A DNA stretch of 64,000 nt from Eurosta solidaginis (lineage: Eukaryota > Arthropoda > Insecta > Diptera > Tephritidae): assembly GCF_040869045.1 (NCBI RefSeq), contig NC_090319.1:46100779-46164778 (forward strand), written 5' to 3'. Both the position numbers and the translations under genes were made by a program. Positions 1 to 12,060 of the stretch are shown here, piece by piece. How positions within the stretch are numbered: the stretch's first letter is position 1; each line of letters opens with the position of its first letter. The notes beneath the pieces are model-generated. The model worked only from the letters and a program-made list of their open reading frames with translations. It searched no databases and had not been told where the DNA came from.

Positions 1-59
1 TTTCATATGACATTATTTTAAATACAAGGTGAGAAGGCATACCTAATGAATAAATGAAC

Positions 60-535
60 TTAGTTAACAATACTGTGGCGAATGTTGACATCACTATGCT
101 GTGAGTAAATAAGCGCAACAATAAAACGCAGCAAGCAGCGACACTTATGTACTGGGAAACGAAGAGATATCTCCCGCGCACACATGTAGTCATCAGTGGA
201 AGTAGTTACTCACACACACACACGCATATGGCCAGTAGAAAAGCATAAAATACATGTATATAGCTGGTAACCAAGTATGAGATACAACTGTTCGCGATTT
301 TCCAAAACCTTAGGAGAAATGGGTGAACGAGAAAATCGAGAGTATAAAATTAGCGCAAGCTTAGGAATAAGTAATCAGTTTGATTTAAATACGGTTTTGT
401 GAAGTACGTGATATTGAAGTATAATTATACTACTCACAAACTAGACTAAATAAAGACCACGTTGCAATACTGAATATTGGAGTTATTTATTCGATAGCAG
501 AAGGTGCATATAAACCAGGATTTCCCTAAATTCGG
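60..535 (+). repeat. Decayed gypsy-type LTR relic
   Basis: The right part (about 400-510) carries the same signature as the better preserved solo LTRs at 10355 and 13274: a GTGAAGTA motif, an AATAAAG polyadenylation-like signal, then an ATATTGGAGTTATTTATTC block. The left part resembles 23660-23760 (a CATGTAGTCATCAG block followed by ACTCACAC), so both come from one LTR family. No clean TG...CA ends or target duplication can be seen. This is an inference from similarity inside the window. Confidence 0.5.
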
Positions 536-559
536 TACAAAACCATAAATTGAAGTGAT

Positions 560-1060
560 CCATATCACTGAGATATCTCGATCAACACTACTACTTGCGA
601 CAAAATGGTTGAATAGAAACTAATAGCAAAGTTAGTTTATTTAGTGGTGGGGTGACATAAGGTCAACGACCAAAAGTTCAATTGGCGTTATGATCACTTC
701 AAATTTTTATAAGAACAACTGGCCTTATAACCACTTCAAATGATCATCAGGACAATTGACTTTTTAAGAAATTTTAAGAAATTTTCGTTTGATCTTATAA
801 CCATTTCGGGAAAAAGACCATAACCATATCCATCAATTGAAGGTCAGCGCAAAGGCAAAAAGTTTGTTGACATATAATATTGTCAATGGAACATGGAAAT
901 AACGTCAGTTGAATTAATTCGCTTTTGAAATTGAAGAAAATACTTTAGAATCAACGTTATTGGTATTAGTACCATTTAAAAAGTGAATTATTTTCAGAAC
1001 TCTTTTTAACGCAATTTGACATTAATTCTCTTGGGAAAAGGGATAATACATTGAAGTTCA
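560..1060. other. AT-rich stretch with degenerate short direct repeats
   Basis: No gene seen. Between about 650 and 860 a short phrase, TTATAACCACTTCAAATGATCA and variants, recurs several times, as in a decayed minisatellite. The rest is featureless AT-rich sequence. Confidence 0.4.
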
Positions 1061-2110
1061 TCCAGTCATAAGCAGATGGATCGTCTGCATATTAAATCGC
1101 ACGAAACTTACTTCAAAATGAGCGTTGTATAAGGTCACAGAATCAGTGGACAGGGGCACGGCGCAGTGCGGAATATTAACGCATCTACTGGTTACGCTGG
1201 CTGTCAACCAACTGCTCAGGTAGTTCGATTAGGGACCCGTCAAACTTACAGCGTTCGCAGATAACGTTGCTTTGAGGTATAAACACCTGATCATCCAAAC
1301 TCGTGTGGTGGACTACCAACGTGAAGAGAACTTGTTCACTTAGAAGTAAATAGTCCAAAATTGAATAACACCGAAGCTAGGTGGAGTGACCGTGCAGGAG
1401 ATTCAGCGTGTGGGGAAGAGAGAGGAGAAATTCTTGATGGCACTTTATGAATATAAAAGAATTCTGGGATGAACGTGTGTCTACTGCTCTATCCCATCTC
1501 GAAATGTGAGAGAGGACATGCACGCTATATATGCCTGGCATTACGGGAGCCCTGGCTATAACCACGACGGCTCACTGTATGTCATTTTGCACATTTTAAA
1601 GCAATGAGGCTCAGTAGCTCGGGACAACAGAACATACGGTCATATAAGAATAGAAGTATCAATTAATAGACGAACAGGCTACCTTATTCCGGGCCTGAGC
1701 TTCGATGGACTTTTAGAGCCGAAAGGTGGCTAAAATGGCACAATTAGGCAAAACACGTGTACACCGATTGTTTAAAAAAAATGGAAGCAGAAGTTTCTTA
1801 AATATACTGTGCTGATACGGAAATAAGTAAATATTACAAGCTGCCAGATCACTGTATTGTTTTTCATACGGAAATAGCAGCCGTGACCAAAGCAGTAGAA
1901 ACACTGGAAAAAAATAGCTTAAACTGCAGCCGATTCAAATTTTTCGTTGTCAGCCCTTAAGTAGTGAAGGCAATAGTATTACCTCGCGCAATATCTAAAA
2001 GTATGGAAGCGTGTGAGCAAATCCGGGAAAGAACTGGTATAAGGAGCAGTACAAAACTATTTTGGGTCCCTGGGCATTTCATTGAGCTTTGTTTTGGCAG
2101 GCGTGTATTT
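1060..2110 (+). pseudogene. I-type non-LTR retrotransposon relic (family 1): RT end and RNase H
   Basis: Non-LTR retrotransposon ORF2 debris, read on + with frameshifts and stops. Around 1060-1250 are remnants of the end of the reverse transcriptase. From about 1730 an RNase H-like domain can be followed: YKLPDHCIVFHTEIAAVTKA near 1835-1895, then a serine/lysine-rich stretch, then LFWVPGHF near 2060-2085. The last resembles the WVPGH motif of LINE RNase H domains. The same domain order recurs at 7310-8560 (+), 10925-11960 (-) and 60160-61900 (-), so this is a multicopy family. RNase H after RT fits I, R1, LOA and related clades; the exact clade is not resolved. Dead copy. Confidence 0.7.
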
Positions 2111-2400
2111 TTTCAAAGTGTAAACTTTAGGCTTGGCGACCATATTTGGAACACGTAGCATGCAAGTGGCCGGCAAATGGATTTGTAGGTGCTAATGAGC
2201 GTCCCTTTGTCTTTACCCCAAGTGCTGCCTGCAAGAGATTTGAGGATTTTATTACCGCTCTTAATTTGAAGTTCATTTCAATGTAGATCTTGATGGAACG
2301 TGGAACCCAGTAGTTTTGTGTGTTAGACATTCGGTAGCGTGGTACCAATGATGTAGATGCCCAACATGGTCGATATTCGCCATGTCCATGTTGCAAATAA

Positions 2401-2805
2401 GGTCGCGGTAAGTATGCTTGTCTTAAGAGGCGACTAAACTACCAAATTAATCCAAGGGGTTGTGTAGCGCAACCCTTTAAAAGGGGTTGCCAAGGCAATA
2501 TAGCTTCTCGAACCCAAGTTCCAAACTCACCTACCCGTGGCGAAACCAGTTTAATTAACATCCGATTCTCTCGCGAACCCGAACTCCTGATGGGTCTAGG
2601 GGATGGAAGGGTGGTATGGTTTAGAAGGTTTCATGCGATCATACCAAACCGTTTCCGACATGGTCGGGCTTGTAGCTTTATGTTGCTTGTTACCGGAACG
2701 TTGCGGATCTGCATCCGCCAAAGGACCATCAACATCGATAACACTCCTCAAGACCTTCGGGAAGTGTCCTTTTCGCTACAATAACAAGAACAACAACAAC
2801 ATAAT
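2401..2805 (+). mobile_element. LINE 3' untranslated end with (AAC)n tail
   Basis: A 400-bp non-coding block ends in CAACAACAACA, as expected for the 3' end of a target-primed retrotransposon. Part of it (GGACCATCAACATCGATAAC, then CTTCGGGAAGTGTCC and a short gap to TCGCTACAA) recurs in reverse at 62020-62130. Family assignment is not possible from the sequence; I recall near-identical 3' ends being very common in tephritid genomes. It interrupts the family 1 LINE relic between 2110 and 3190. Confidence 0.6.
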
Positions 2806-2894
2806 TTGCTTGGTGAAAATGTTAGGTTTTGCTAAGCGAAAAACCCAAAAATGTCAGAAAAACAGAAAATTGTTTCCTTTATTTCATAGCTCAT

Positions 2895-3050
2895 CAATGG
2901 GTGGGCCAGGACCTGTAGCCATTATCGTGCAGTCTTCGGCATAGGATACAATTGTGATTCCTTTTGTTGGCGACATGAGCTTCGATATGTAGAAGTTAAA
3001 CACAAGCGTGGATAGGACACCACCTGCTCCCACCACCACTCCCAATCAGA
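2895..3050 (-). pseudogene. Jockey-type reverse transcriptase fragment
   Basis: Read on -, this short stretch gives GGVLSTLVFNFYISKLMSP followed closely by IVSYAEDCTIMATGPGPPI. This is the RT block from the G-V-L-S-x-L-x-F-N-x-Y motif to the Y-A-D-D active-site box, with the second position acidic pair changed from DD to ED. It looks like the same Jockey-type family whose C-terminal part lies on + at 48385-50354 and 59064-59310. Only about 50 codons remain; the fragment is 5' and 3' truncated and inactive. Confidence 0.65.
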
Positions 3051-3189
3051 GTGAGTGTCGGGTAACCTTCAACTATCAAATTAACTCTTATCATTGAAAA
3101 GAAGGAACTATAGATTTATGATGGTTATTCTGACTGCAACCTGTCTCATGGCATCAGACGCTTTTAAATTTAGCTCAGTAAGCGATAGC

Positions 3190-3470
3190 AAATGTACATA
3201 TGCGAAATGCGGGTAGGCGGAGCGCTCCTCGGACTGAGATTTCAGCTATAAGAAGTGTTACAACTCCCACATCTAGAAACAGCAAGTGACATAGGCCCTT
3301 GAAAATTTCTAGTATTTGCCAGGGTCGCCGAAATATTTTAAAACATAATTATGTCCTAGCTTTGACAGGGTTTATCGGTTTGGTCGTTAAAAATTTCTGA
3401 CAACACTATGGTCCCATTTAATCAATATGATGTCCTCACAAATCATCCAGTTCAAGCTACCCTCATCTAC
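3190..3470 (+). pseudogene. 3' end of the family 1 LINE relic
   Basis: The stretch around 3370-3440 (TTGGTCGTTAAAA, then ACACTATGG, then GATGTCCTCAC) matches the reverse complement of 10935-11010, which is the 3' end of the better preserved family 1 LINE on -. It is probably the continuation of the relic at 1060-2110, split by the LINE pieces at 2127-3160. Confidence 0.5.
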
Positions 3471-4736
3471 CTTCTTAAAAATAAGAACTATGCATACGAA
3501 TATATTTACATATTCGCTTTCAAAAATTTTCGCTCGCTTTGCAAAGGGAGTAGCATCGTAGCTTTTATGACTTCTTAAAAGAACTTACGTTTAGCGCTAT
3601 GTTCTTTTCCCAACATATGCTCATTGTTTTTAGCGAATATAATATTTATCACCAGATATGATAGTAGTTAAACGCAGCTCACATATGCACGCCCACTATC
3701 TCACCAATAGCTAAGCAATTTTTTGCTGACACTGCATTTGCAGTTACGCTGCTTAACCGCCTTTCCTGCTTTCGGCTCATCCATTTCGAATAATCATTTG
3801 ATCTTATGTGTTTATGCCATGCACAACACCGCTAGAGGTTAACACATAGCAATAAAACAGGCAAAGTCATATACACGCATGCGTAGCATACGTTTTCCTT
3901 TCACCGTCACGTGCTGTTTGCTGCTACCGTGGTTCCGGTTTCTCTTACTTACGTAAGCTTCTTCAGCATACCTTGAGGTGTCGACTCAAGTACTTTAAGT
4001 TATTTTTCAAAGATTTTGTATTGCGTAGAACCTATGACTTTCGTAAGTCAAATTATGCTGAAAATGCAATATGATTTGCTGCTGCAGTTGTTGTTGAATA
4101 TAGACATATGTACATACAATTTTTGTATGTGTACTTGTTTCTAATCACGAGCTCGTTAAGTTGCGTGCCTGGGAATATGATAATTGTGCAATAATAAATA
4201 GGTGTGATCACGCACTCAGAATAAGAAATTGGCAAAGCTAAGGAACGTAGCATATTTTGTTGTTATATAACTAGAAACTGAAGCACAGGTTCAAACTAAA
4301 TCTGTGTTATAAGCATATACGTGTCAAAGTACCCAGTAGGGAAATATCTTGCAGAACGTGCCATGGCTTTGCAGTGAATAGAGAGATTTTTCTACAAAAC
4401 AAAAGCATTTCTTCTTAAAGAGTTGGGATTTTATAATTTCTGTATTTAAACTTTGAGCTTATATATTTGGAAATTTAGTGGCTTTATATTATGGCACTAT
4501 TAGTAGGAAGAAAAAACTTCAGAGGTTAGATATAAACTTAATTCGTGCAGACGCTTCCGAAACTAAGATCAGCAAAAAGGTGAAAAGAAAACAGAAGGAG
4601 TTGGGAAAGGAAAACAGTTATGAAAAAAAAAAACCGAGTCTACAATTTATTTTTGGACTCCAAACGGTAGCTGCAAGCTCTTTATATTTTCACGCTGATG
4701 AGGACTTAATTCTTTCCAATTTTCCTACTTATTTTC
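3470..4736. other. No gene seen; AT-rich unique-looking sequence
   Basis: Six-frame ORFs here are short and lysine/asparagine-rich or low-complexity, with no recognisable domain. The 97-codon ORF at 4478-4771 (+) runs into the next repeat and is not supported as a gene. Confidence 0.4.
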
Positions 4737-6444
4737 ATACTCAGCTGAGCAGAGCTCACAGAGTATATTAACTTTGTTCTCATAACGGTAAACCGTAATG
4801 GCATAAGCTAATCGAGATAGATATAGACTTCTATATATCAAAATGATCTGGATGAAAAAAGAAATTCATTTAGCCATGTCCGTCCGTCCGTCCGCCCGTC
4901 TGTCCGTTCGACTGTAAACACGATAATTTGAGTAAATTTTGAGGTATCTTGATGAAATTTGGTACGTAGGTTCCTGGGCGCACGTCCCAGATCGCTGTTA
5001 AAAACTAACAAAATCGGACTACAACCACGCCTACTTTTTCGATATCGAAAATTTCGAAAAACCGAGAAAGTGCGATAATTCATTACCAAAGACGGATAAA
5101 GCGATGAAACTTGGGAAGTGCGTTGACCTTATGACGGAAAATAGAAAATTAGAAAAATTTTGGACAACGGGCGTGGCGCCGCCCACTTTTAAAAGAAGGT
5201 AATTTAAAAGTTTTGCAAGCTGTAATTTGGCAGTCGTTGGAGATATCATGATAAAATTTGGCAGGCAAGTTATTCCTATTACTATATATGTGCTAAATAA
5301 AAATTAGCGAAATCGGAAGACGAACACGCTCACTTAAAAAAAAAAATTTGTTTAAGTCAAATTTTAACAAAAAATTTTATATCTTTAGAGCCTAAAATAA
5401 ATTTTGTCAACATTTGACTCCAGTAATGATGTGGTGCAACAAAATACAAAGATAAAAGAAATTTTCAAAATGGGCGTAACTCCGCCCTTTTTCATTTAAT
5501 TTGTCTAGGATACTTTTAATGCCATAAGTCGAACAAAAATTTACCAATCCTTGTGAAATTTGGTAGGGTCATAGATTCTGTTACGATAACTGTTTTTTGT
5601 GAAAATGGGCGAAATCGGTTTGAAGCCATGCCCAGTTTTTATACACAGTCCGTCGTCCGTCCTTCCGCTCGGCCGTTAACACGATAACTTGCGCAAAAAG
5701 CGATATATCTAAACTAAACTTAGTTCACGTATTTACCTGAAGTCACTTTATCTAGGTATAAAACATGGACGAAATCCTACTATGACCACGCCCACTTTTC
5801 CGATATCGAAAATTATGAAAAATGAAAAAAATGCCATGATTCTGTACCAAATATGAAAAAAGGGATGAAACGTGGTAATTTGATTGATTTATTGACGCAA
5901 AATATAACTTTAGAAAAAAACTTGGTAAAATGGGTGTGACACCTACCATATTAAGTAGAAGAAAATGAAAAAGTTCTGCAGGGCGAAATCAAAAGCCCTT
6001 GGAATCTTGGCAGGAATACTGCTCGTGGTATAACATACACAAATAAATTAGCGGTACCCGACAGAAGATGTTCCGGGCCACCCTGGTCCACATTTTGGTC
6101 GATATATCGAAAACGCCTTTACATATACAACTAAGGGCTACCCCCTTTTAAAACCCTCATTAATACCTTTCATTTGATACCCATATCGTACAAACACATT
6201 CTAGAGTCACCCTGGTCCACCCTTATTGCGATATCTCGAAAAGGCGTCCACCTATAGAACTAAGGCCCACTACGTTTTAAAATACTCATTAACACCTTTC
6301 ATTTGATACACATGTCATACAAACACATTCCAGGGTTACCCCAGGTTCATTTTGCTAAATGGTGATTTTCCCTTATTTTGTCTCCAAAGCTCTCAGCTGA
6401 GTATGTAATGTTCGGTTACACCCGAACTTAACCTTCTTTACTTG
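4737..6444 (+). mobile_element. Helitron-like (Helentron/Helitron2-type) element, copy 1
   Basis: The 5' end is ATACTCAGCTGAG (4737-4749). Its exact reverse complement CTCAGCTGAGTAT lies subterminally at 6392-6404, 40 bases before the last CTTG (6441-6444), giving an asymmetric pair of inverted repeats. Between that arm and the end is a hairpin, GTTCGG-TTACAC-CCGAAC (6410-6427). Known Helentron/Helitron2 elements show such asymmetric inverted repeats and a 3' hairpin; the class assignment here is inferred from this structure. There is no coding region: the body holds repeated ACCACGCCCACTTTT and GGGCG...CGCCC motifs, a CCGT-type microsatellite near 4876-4912, and about two copies of the 128-bp unit found expanded in copies 3 and 4. 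Confidence 0.75.
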
Positions 6445-7300
6445 TTTTGATATTCATTTTGGTGACTAGCTTGAATTTTTTCCGTTTCCAAGCACAATTA
6501 AGTATAAAAGGGGAATAATGTGAAAATACCTGCTACGAACAAAAGCTTAGAGTTTAGTTGGATTGCAAGTAAGTGGCTTTAGCTATTTGCACTTATTGTC
6601 AACAGAACTTATACTGTGGATGACAGAGCTTTGAAGAGCTAACTATCGCTAGTATTTAGATGGATTAGAAAATATTTTAAGCTGTTCTGATGCTGCAAAA
6701 GGAAAAAGACAAATGGAAAATAAGGAGTTTTCGTGATGTCGAAATTAATTTTAAAGTAAGTTGCAGTTAGACGAGCAAAGTAATTGTTGTTGTGTTTTGA
6801 CGTCCATTATAATAAGTGTGTTTTAATATTGAAATTTATTTGATTTGGTGCTGTCATATTGGGAAATAATGCAGAGGAACCAGCAAAAAACAATTACACT
6901 TTGATCACGGGGCGAATAATGCTGGACTTAATGACCGATACTAAGATCGAGTGGGCGGCGAAGACTTTTTAAAAGTTAAAATTGCCACGCTCAAATGGTT
7001 TATTTATTTCCTTGCTACAAATCTATAGTAGAGCAATCGTGGATTGGGTTTAAACAATATTCGGATGGTGCATAAGACTGACTCTAGTGCCAGACCCTAG
7101 TACCCGAGAGCTGCCGTCGTTTTCCTACCAAAGATCGGAATATTAGTCATTTGTATATCAAAGTAAACATACCCATTAGCTTGACAAATTTTCGCTCTTA
7201 AACTTTAAGGTACCGATGGACAAACAAATATTTTACAACATGCCTGAATAACTGTGCTCAAAACAAAACATGCGTAATACAGGCAATCATGAAGGATCTT
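6445..7300. other. No gene seen; possible promoter-like TATA motif
   Basis: AT-rich sequence. A TATAAAAGG motif lies near 6502-6510, followed by GC-poorer sequence; it resembles the core-promoter motif of the LTRs in this window, but no LTR ends were found around it. No supported ORF. Confidence 0.3.
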
Positions 7301-7309
7301 AAGTGCACT

Positions 7310-8605
7310 GAAGAACATTCAGCCCTAATCAGATGGATCGGCTGCACACCTGATTGCGAGAAGATACTTTCGCAGCGGGGGTAGCAAAATTGGTGGAGGC
7401 CACAAAATTGGTAGACAAGTGCACGCTATAGGGTGGAATATTGTTACCTCTGCTATGAACGCTGAATATTAACCAACCACTCCGACGGTTCGATGTGAGA
7501 TCCAACCTCGAGAGCTGCATTTTATGCCATTTTGCATAGACCTCGTGGCGAAGAACATTGCGTTAAATACTGCAACGTGACTCAATGCGGGAGAGATTGA
7601 GCGCCAACCATACCGCCATAGTTATATAGTGACCTAGGTTTTGATGGGTCTGTTAGGGCCAAAATAGGTGTGAAAAAATGGACAAAAGCGCTTAAATTAT
7701 ACCCGAGGCGTTACTATTGTTTACCAATAGTTCCAAAGTAATGGGTAAAGTAGACTTTCTGTATACTGTGGAAATCCGGATATAGAGAAACCATACAAGC
7801 TGCGATTTCATTCAAATGTTTTCAGGGGAAAGTAGTAGCCGTGACTTAAGCAGCAGAAACACTGGAGGAAAAAAGAACAGAATATATGATACCGTGACTG
7901 TGCTTCAAAAGAGATCATCTTTAAGGTGGAAGTTATAGCCGTAAACAAAACTGTAGATATTCTAAAGGAAGCGTGCTTAAGCTGCAGTCACATCAATATG
8001 TATTTTTATAGTTTGGCGGCGATCAAGGCAAAAGTCTCAAACAGTGCTTCATAATAAAGTATTCTGGAATGCAAAAAAAGATTGGAGGTACTTTTCTCAG
8101 GTCAGACTATAGATATTTACTATCATAAAAAGACAATAGGTAACTAATGTTCCAATGAAATGGTCTACGAGGTTGCAGCACTCGATTAATCGACTGTAGG
8201 TGTCACAAAAGGTTTAAGATAAATCAAAAAGATGCAATCGTTGCATGTAATTCATTAGGCGTCTACCAAGTTTCTTAGATCATGTGCACACTCTAACAAG
8301 TAATACTCAAAAAGGTGCTCATATCTTTAAGGAGACAAGACCAAAAGTTCACGATTGGAATACTAACTGGACTATGCCTTCCGGCATCACATGATTTTAA
8401 GTTAGGCCTCGTTAGTAAAAGCAGATATAGAAGTGCGAGCTGCAGGAAGAAACGACTAGGCATGTTTTGGCTTTAGCTACAGGAGGCGGTAGAGCTGCTG
8501 AATTTTGAGGTGGCAATTAAGCATGATTCTAGAGAAATTGTATTGTTTCCCAGGATGAGGTACCTTACTAGGGTTTTTCTGTTTGGCCGTCAAACAAGTT
8601 CTGAG
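7310..8605 (+). pseudogene. Family 1 LINE relic: RT end, RNase H, zinc-knuckle-like tail
   Basis: Second + copy of the family seen at 1060. Around 7330-7470 the RT palm region can be followed (RWIGCTPDCEKI, then GWNIVTSAMNAEY with a break). From about 7640 the RNase H part is present with frameshifts. Around 8340-8480 the C-terminal tail resembles the 11019-11291 copy (a GILTG-like start, then a Cys-rich R-C-x-x-C segment). Many stops; inactive. A Jockey/CR1-type relic begins within a few bases of its end. Confidence 0.6.
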
Positions 8606-8607
8606 TT

Positions 8608-9905
8608 TTGCTATTAAATCCCTTATATCCCCCTACCAGCACGGGTTTGTTGCTGAGAGGTCTACGGTTTCAAAGATTGCTGATTTTAGCGAATACTGCT
8701 AGACTCCAGGTTGATTGCGTTTACATTGATTTCTCCAAAACTTTTGATAGAGTTCCTCACACAGTTCTCATTAAAAAATTAAGCTGTCTCGTTTTCATTC
8801 AACGTTTCTTTTTTTGTATACACTACGTTGTTGCCATTGATGGGAAATTGTCTAGTCCGTTTGTTGCGACTTCTGGGATTCCCCAGGGGAGTGTAATAGG
8901 CCCAATTTATTTACGTTATTTATTAATGACATCAGCAATTGTTTTTCGTTTGCATAGTGTTAATTATATGCAGATAACTTAAAAATATTATCAGCAATTA
9001 AATCGCCAGAAGATGCCATAAAGCTGCAGGATGATGTAAATAAGCTTCATCAATGGTGTCAAAATCCCCGTCTCTCTTTAAATGCGCTCAAATACTTTCA
9101 AATTATTTATTGAAAATCAACTAACATTTTGTCTACAAAATGCAGTATATCTAACAACGAACTTCAATGTGTTGTTGAGATTAAAGACGTAAGTTTTGTC
9201 TTCGGCAAAAGGTTATCTTTCATTAATGCATTAACTAAGTAACATCGAAAGCGTATTCTATGCTCGGATTTGTACGGCGCAATGCCTCAAAATTCTCTGA
9301 CCCCTATACCTTTAAGCTGCTCTACACGTCATACGTTATATCTCATATTGAATATGCTCTCTTCATTTGGAGACCAAGTAACCGGACGGCCATTAGTAGA
9401 ATTGAGAGAATTCAACAAATTTTCCTTAAGTATGCCCTTCGGCCGTTAAACTTTTCGGAGCCGATTCCTTCATACTCTGCACGTCATTTACTTTTAAGCC
9501 TCAAGTCTTTGTAAAATCGTAGATCTCTACTGTGCTTTTCATTCACATATAAAATCATTAATGGCTATATTTATTGCCCTTATTTGCTGGAAAGGATTCG
9601 ATTTAATGTTCCCCAGATATCTCTCAGAAATTTCCTTCCATTTTATTTCGATTATTTTAGAACAAATTACACCAGTAGTGCTCTCATTACTCGTGCTATT
9701 CGGGAGCTTAACTCAATACGTAATTGCGCTGCCCTTGAGTTTTCTATACAAAGGGCTGAATTAATGAATATTTTGAACTCTGCTCTCTAAGTACACCGAT
9801 TACTTTTAGACATAAGAATTTTTTAAATTTTAACTTTTATTATATTGTGTAAGGATTAAAATTTATAGACTTAAATAAATAAAATAAAAAATAAAAATTA
9901 CACTA
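8608..9905 (+). pseudogene. Jockey/CR1-type non-LTR retrotransposon, 5'-truncated RT relic with 3' tail
   Basis: Reverse transcriptase debris in order: CVYIDFSKTFDRVPHTVLIK (motif A region, about 8719-8780), SGIPQGSVIGPI (motif B, about 8870-8905), a YADD box just after 8965 that has decayed, then SPEDAIKLQDDVNKLHQWC (9007-9060). The thumb region follows from 9260 (FVRRNASKFSDPYTFKLLYT, then EYALFIWRP and RIERIQQIFLKYALRP). It ends in EFSIQRAELMNILNSAL and a stop at 9790, followed by an A-rich tail of AATAAA-type repeats (9875-9898). No RNase H follows, which separates it from the family 1 LINEs. Several frameshifts; inactive. Confidence 0.8.
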
Positions 9906-10118
9906 TGGACACCTAAGCTAAGAAAATTTAATTCATTAAATAAGTTTATAACAGTTCAATTAGCGTGAATTTGCGTTAAACTGCCACATTAACCATATTC
10001 AAATGTAAACGGTAACAAATCCTTTGCAAGTAAATATGTCAGTAAATAACTACATAATTGTTTGCTTACGCTACGAGTATCAAAAATACAAATAAGTATA
10101 TGCATAATATGTATGCGT

Positions 10119-10330
10119 GTACATTAGAGTGGTCTTAAAAATTTGATTTCCTCAACAAGATTGTACCGCCCCCTCAAATTATTCCTTTGCATGTAAGTGA
10201 TTAATATCGCAACTCTTAGGCAGATTACACCAGCTTAAGGGGTGGCACATTGCCATTGAAAATGTCGAAATCCTTTTTTTAATTTTCGAAAATAATGCAG
10301 GACAAAGTCTTATAAAAAGTTGTAAGTATG
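10119..10330 (+). repeat. Left arm of a widely spaced inverted repeat
   Basis: This ~210-bp stretch matches, in reverse complement, 16504-16728. Shared blocks include GTACATTAGAGTGG at the outer end, CCCTCAAATTATTCCTTTG in the middle, GGCACATTGCCATTGAA, and CTTATAAAAAGTTGT at the inner end. The outer ends begin CATTAGA[G/C]TGG after a TA, as would suit a TA-targeting (Tc1/mariner-like) element. Confidence 0.7.
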
Positions 10331-10354
10331 TATGCTGTTTTACTTATAGTGTAT

Positions 10355-10919
10355 TGTTACGAATATTAGCAAAACTAAGGGGTGCTGCCATCTCTAAGCC
10401 GATGCTAAGCAGCGCCTTACATGCACATCCATAGATCAATCATTATGTATCTACATAAAAGAATCAATAATGCGTCTACATATATGTACGTATACGAGCA
10501 GAGGAGAAGCAATGCACAAAAACATGCATATATCTTATCTGAATTACACACAAGAGAGGGCAATAATTTGTGCAAGTATTACTCAAATGAGAAGTTATAA
10601 TCGTAGTTGTGGCTGGCGATTTTGTTGCTGATAACTAACTAGTAAGTTCCGGAATGGAAAAGCAGAGAAATATGCAATGATAAATCAAAAAGTATAAAAG
10701 GCGTGACGGTAGAGGCGAGAAAGTCAGTTTTCATTTGAGCTATAAATCAGTTTGGTTATTAAGCAAGCTATTCGTTGCAAAGTACAGGTGTTATTGTGAA
10801 GTACTTTAATAAAGGCCATTTTTCCATTATTCAATATTGGAATTATTTATTCAACAGTTTAGCGATACGAACGTTCGCAGAAAATTGCAAATATGAGGAA
10901 TTGCAGTAAATTCGTTACA
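10355..10919 (+). mobile_element. Solo LTR of a gypsy-type retrotransposon
   Basis: A 565-bp block starts TGTTACGAATATTAGC and ends TTCGTTACA. It is flanked on both sides by GTAT (10351-10354 and 10920-10923), a 4-bp target duplication typical of gypsy-superfamily insertion. Inside are a TATAAAAG box (10693-10700) and an AATAAA signal (10808-10813), the usual LTR promoter and polyadenylation signals. No second LTR or internal coding region is adjacent, so this is a solo LTR left by recombination between the two LTRs of a full element. Confidence 0.85.
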
Positions 10920-10924
10920 GTATT

Positions 10925-11960
10925 TATAGGTTGGCCGGTCCTTGAGGACCTCACATAGACTGATTGATTCCGTAGTGTTACCAGAAGTTTGTTTTAATGA
11001 CCAAACTGAAAAATCCTTTCAAAAACCAGGAACTATGTTATAAAATAACTCCGTCCTCCTGGCAAATACTAGAAGCTTCCTAGGACTTAAGCCACTTGCT
11101 GCTTCTCGATCTGACAGCTGTATCACACCTAATATCTGGATTCTTAGCCTGGTAAGTGCAGGGCACGAGCACAGAACGTGCTCGATCGTTTCCTCCTCCA
11201 ACCCGCACTTCCTACATCTTCTATCACTGACCAAGCCTAATTTAAAGGCATGTGACGCCAGAAGGCAGTGTTCAGTCAGAATACCCGTCATGAGTATACA
11301 GTCCTCTCTTTTTAATTAGAAGCAATTGTGTTAGTCTAAGGTTGTAAGACCCACACATAATCTTCGACACTTTACATCCCCGCGCTTGAACCCACGCCTT
11401 TCCCGCGTGGTCGATCATGTGCACCTCTCGCCTTCACTTAATCTCGCCCAATCTATTTGGGACATCTACGGAGCAAGCCTCAGGGATGCGCCCTTTTTAG
11501 CTAGTTCGTCCGCTTTTTCATTCCCATCTATCCCATATGCCTTGGAACCCAATATAGATGTATGCTTCTCCCTGTTCCGATTCTCTCCAGAGACTGCTTA
11601 CACTCTAACACGCATTTAGATTCTGTGCTATGCGAGATTATTGCCTTAAGTGCTGCTTGACTGTTAATATAAAAGTTAACAAGGTTGCAGCTTAAGCTAT
11701 TCACTTCCAGGTTTTCTACTGCTTTGGTTACGGCTAATATTTCCGCTTTGAAAACGCTACAGTAATCCGGCAGCCTGTAGGATCTGCTTATTTCCAGATC
11801 AGCGCAGTATATCGCAGACCCTACTCCTTTCACTATTTTGGAACCATCGGTGTACACATGTATCACCTCTTCCGCCAACTGCGCACCGTTGCGCTAACCG
11901 TCCACCTCTATTGTGGCCTTAAGACCTCCATCGAAGCGCAGATAGGGAATCATGTAAAAT
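10925..11960 (-). pseudogene. Family 1 LINE: RNase H domain and Cys-rich C-terminal tail
   Basis: The best preserved copy of this family. Read on -, residues from 11878 give an RNase H fold: VYTDGSKIVKGVGSAIYC (first catalytic Asp in YTDGS), YRLPDYCSVFKAEILAVTKA (catalytic Glu in KAE), FYINSQAALKAI (N in place of the usual catalytic Asp of DSQAAL), then LYWVPRHMG (the usual WVPGH). A frame break follows. The tail 11291-11019 has RRCRKCGLEEETIEHVLCSC (CX2C...HX3-4C), the nucleic-acid-binding motif found after RNase H in I/R1-like ORF2 proteins, then LLVFARRTELF. Frameshifts and the altered residues show it is inactive. Confidence 0.85.
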
Positions 11961-12060
11961 AAATAGTGTATTTATAAAAAGAATATGAAAACTAAACCAA
12001 CCAAGCATTTACCAATGTTTTAGAGCCAATTGACGTATCAAGTCACATATTTCTCCCACA
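11961..12060. other. Short AT-rich spacer
   Basis: Nothing recognisable except a pyrimidine-rich run ending in an AG near 12080, relevant only to the candidate exon that follows. Confidence 0.3.

Noticed and set aside
4478..4771. 97-codon ORF on +
   Set aside because: Lys-rich, no domain, and it runs into the 5' arm of a Helitron-like element.
8608..8982. Intact RT gene
   Set aside because: Motifs A and B are recognisable, but the frame breaks before the YADD box and again downstream; kept as a pseudogene only.
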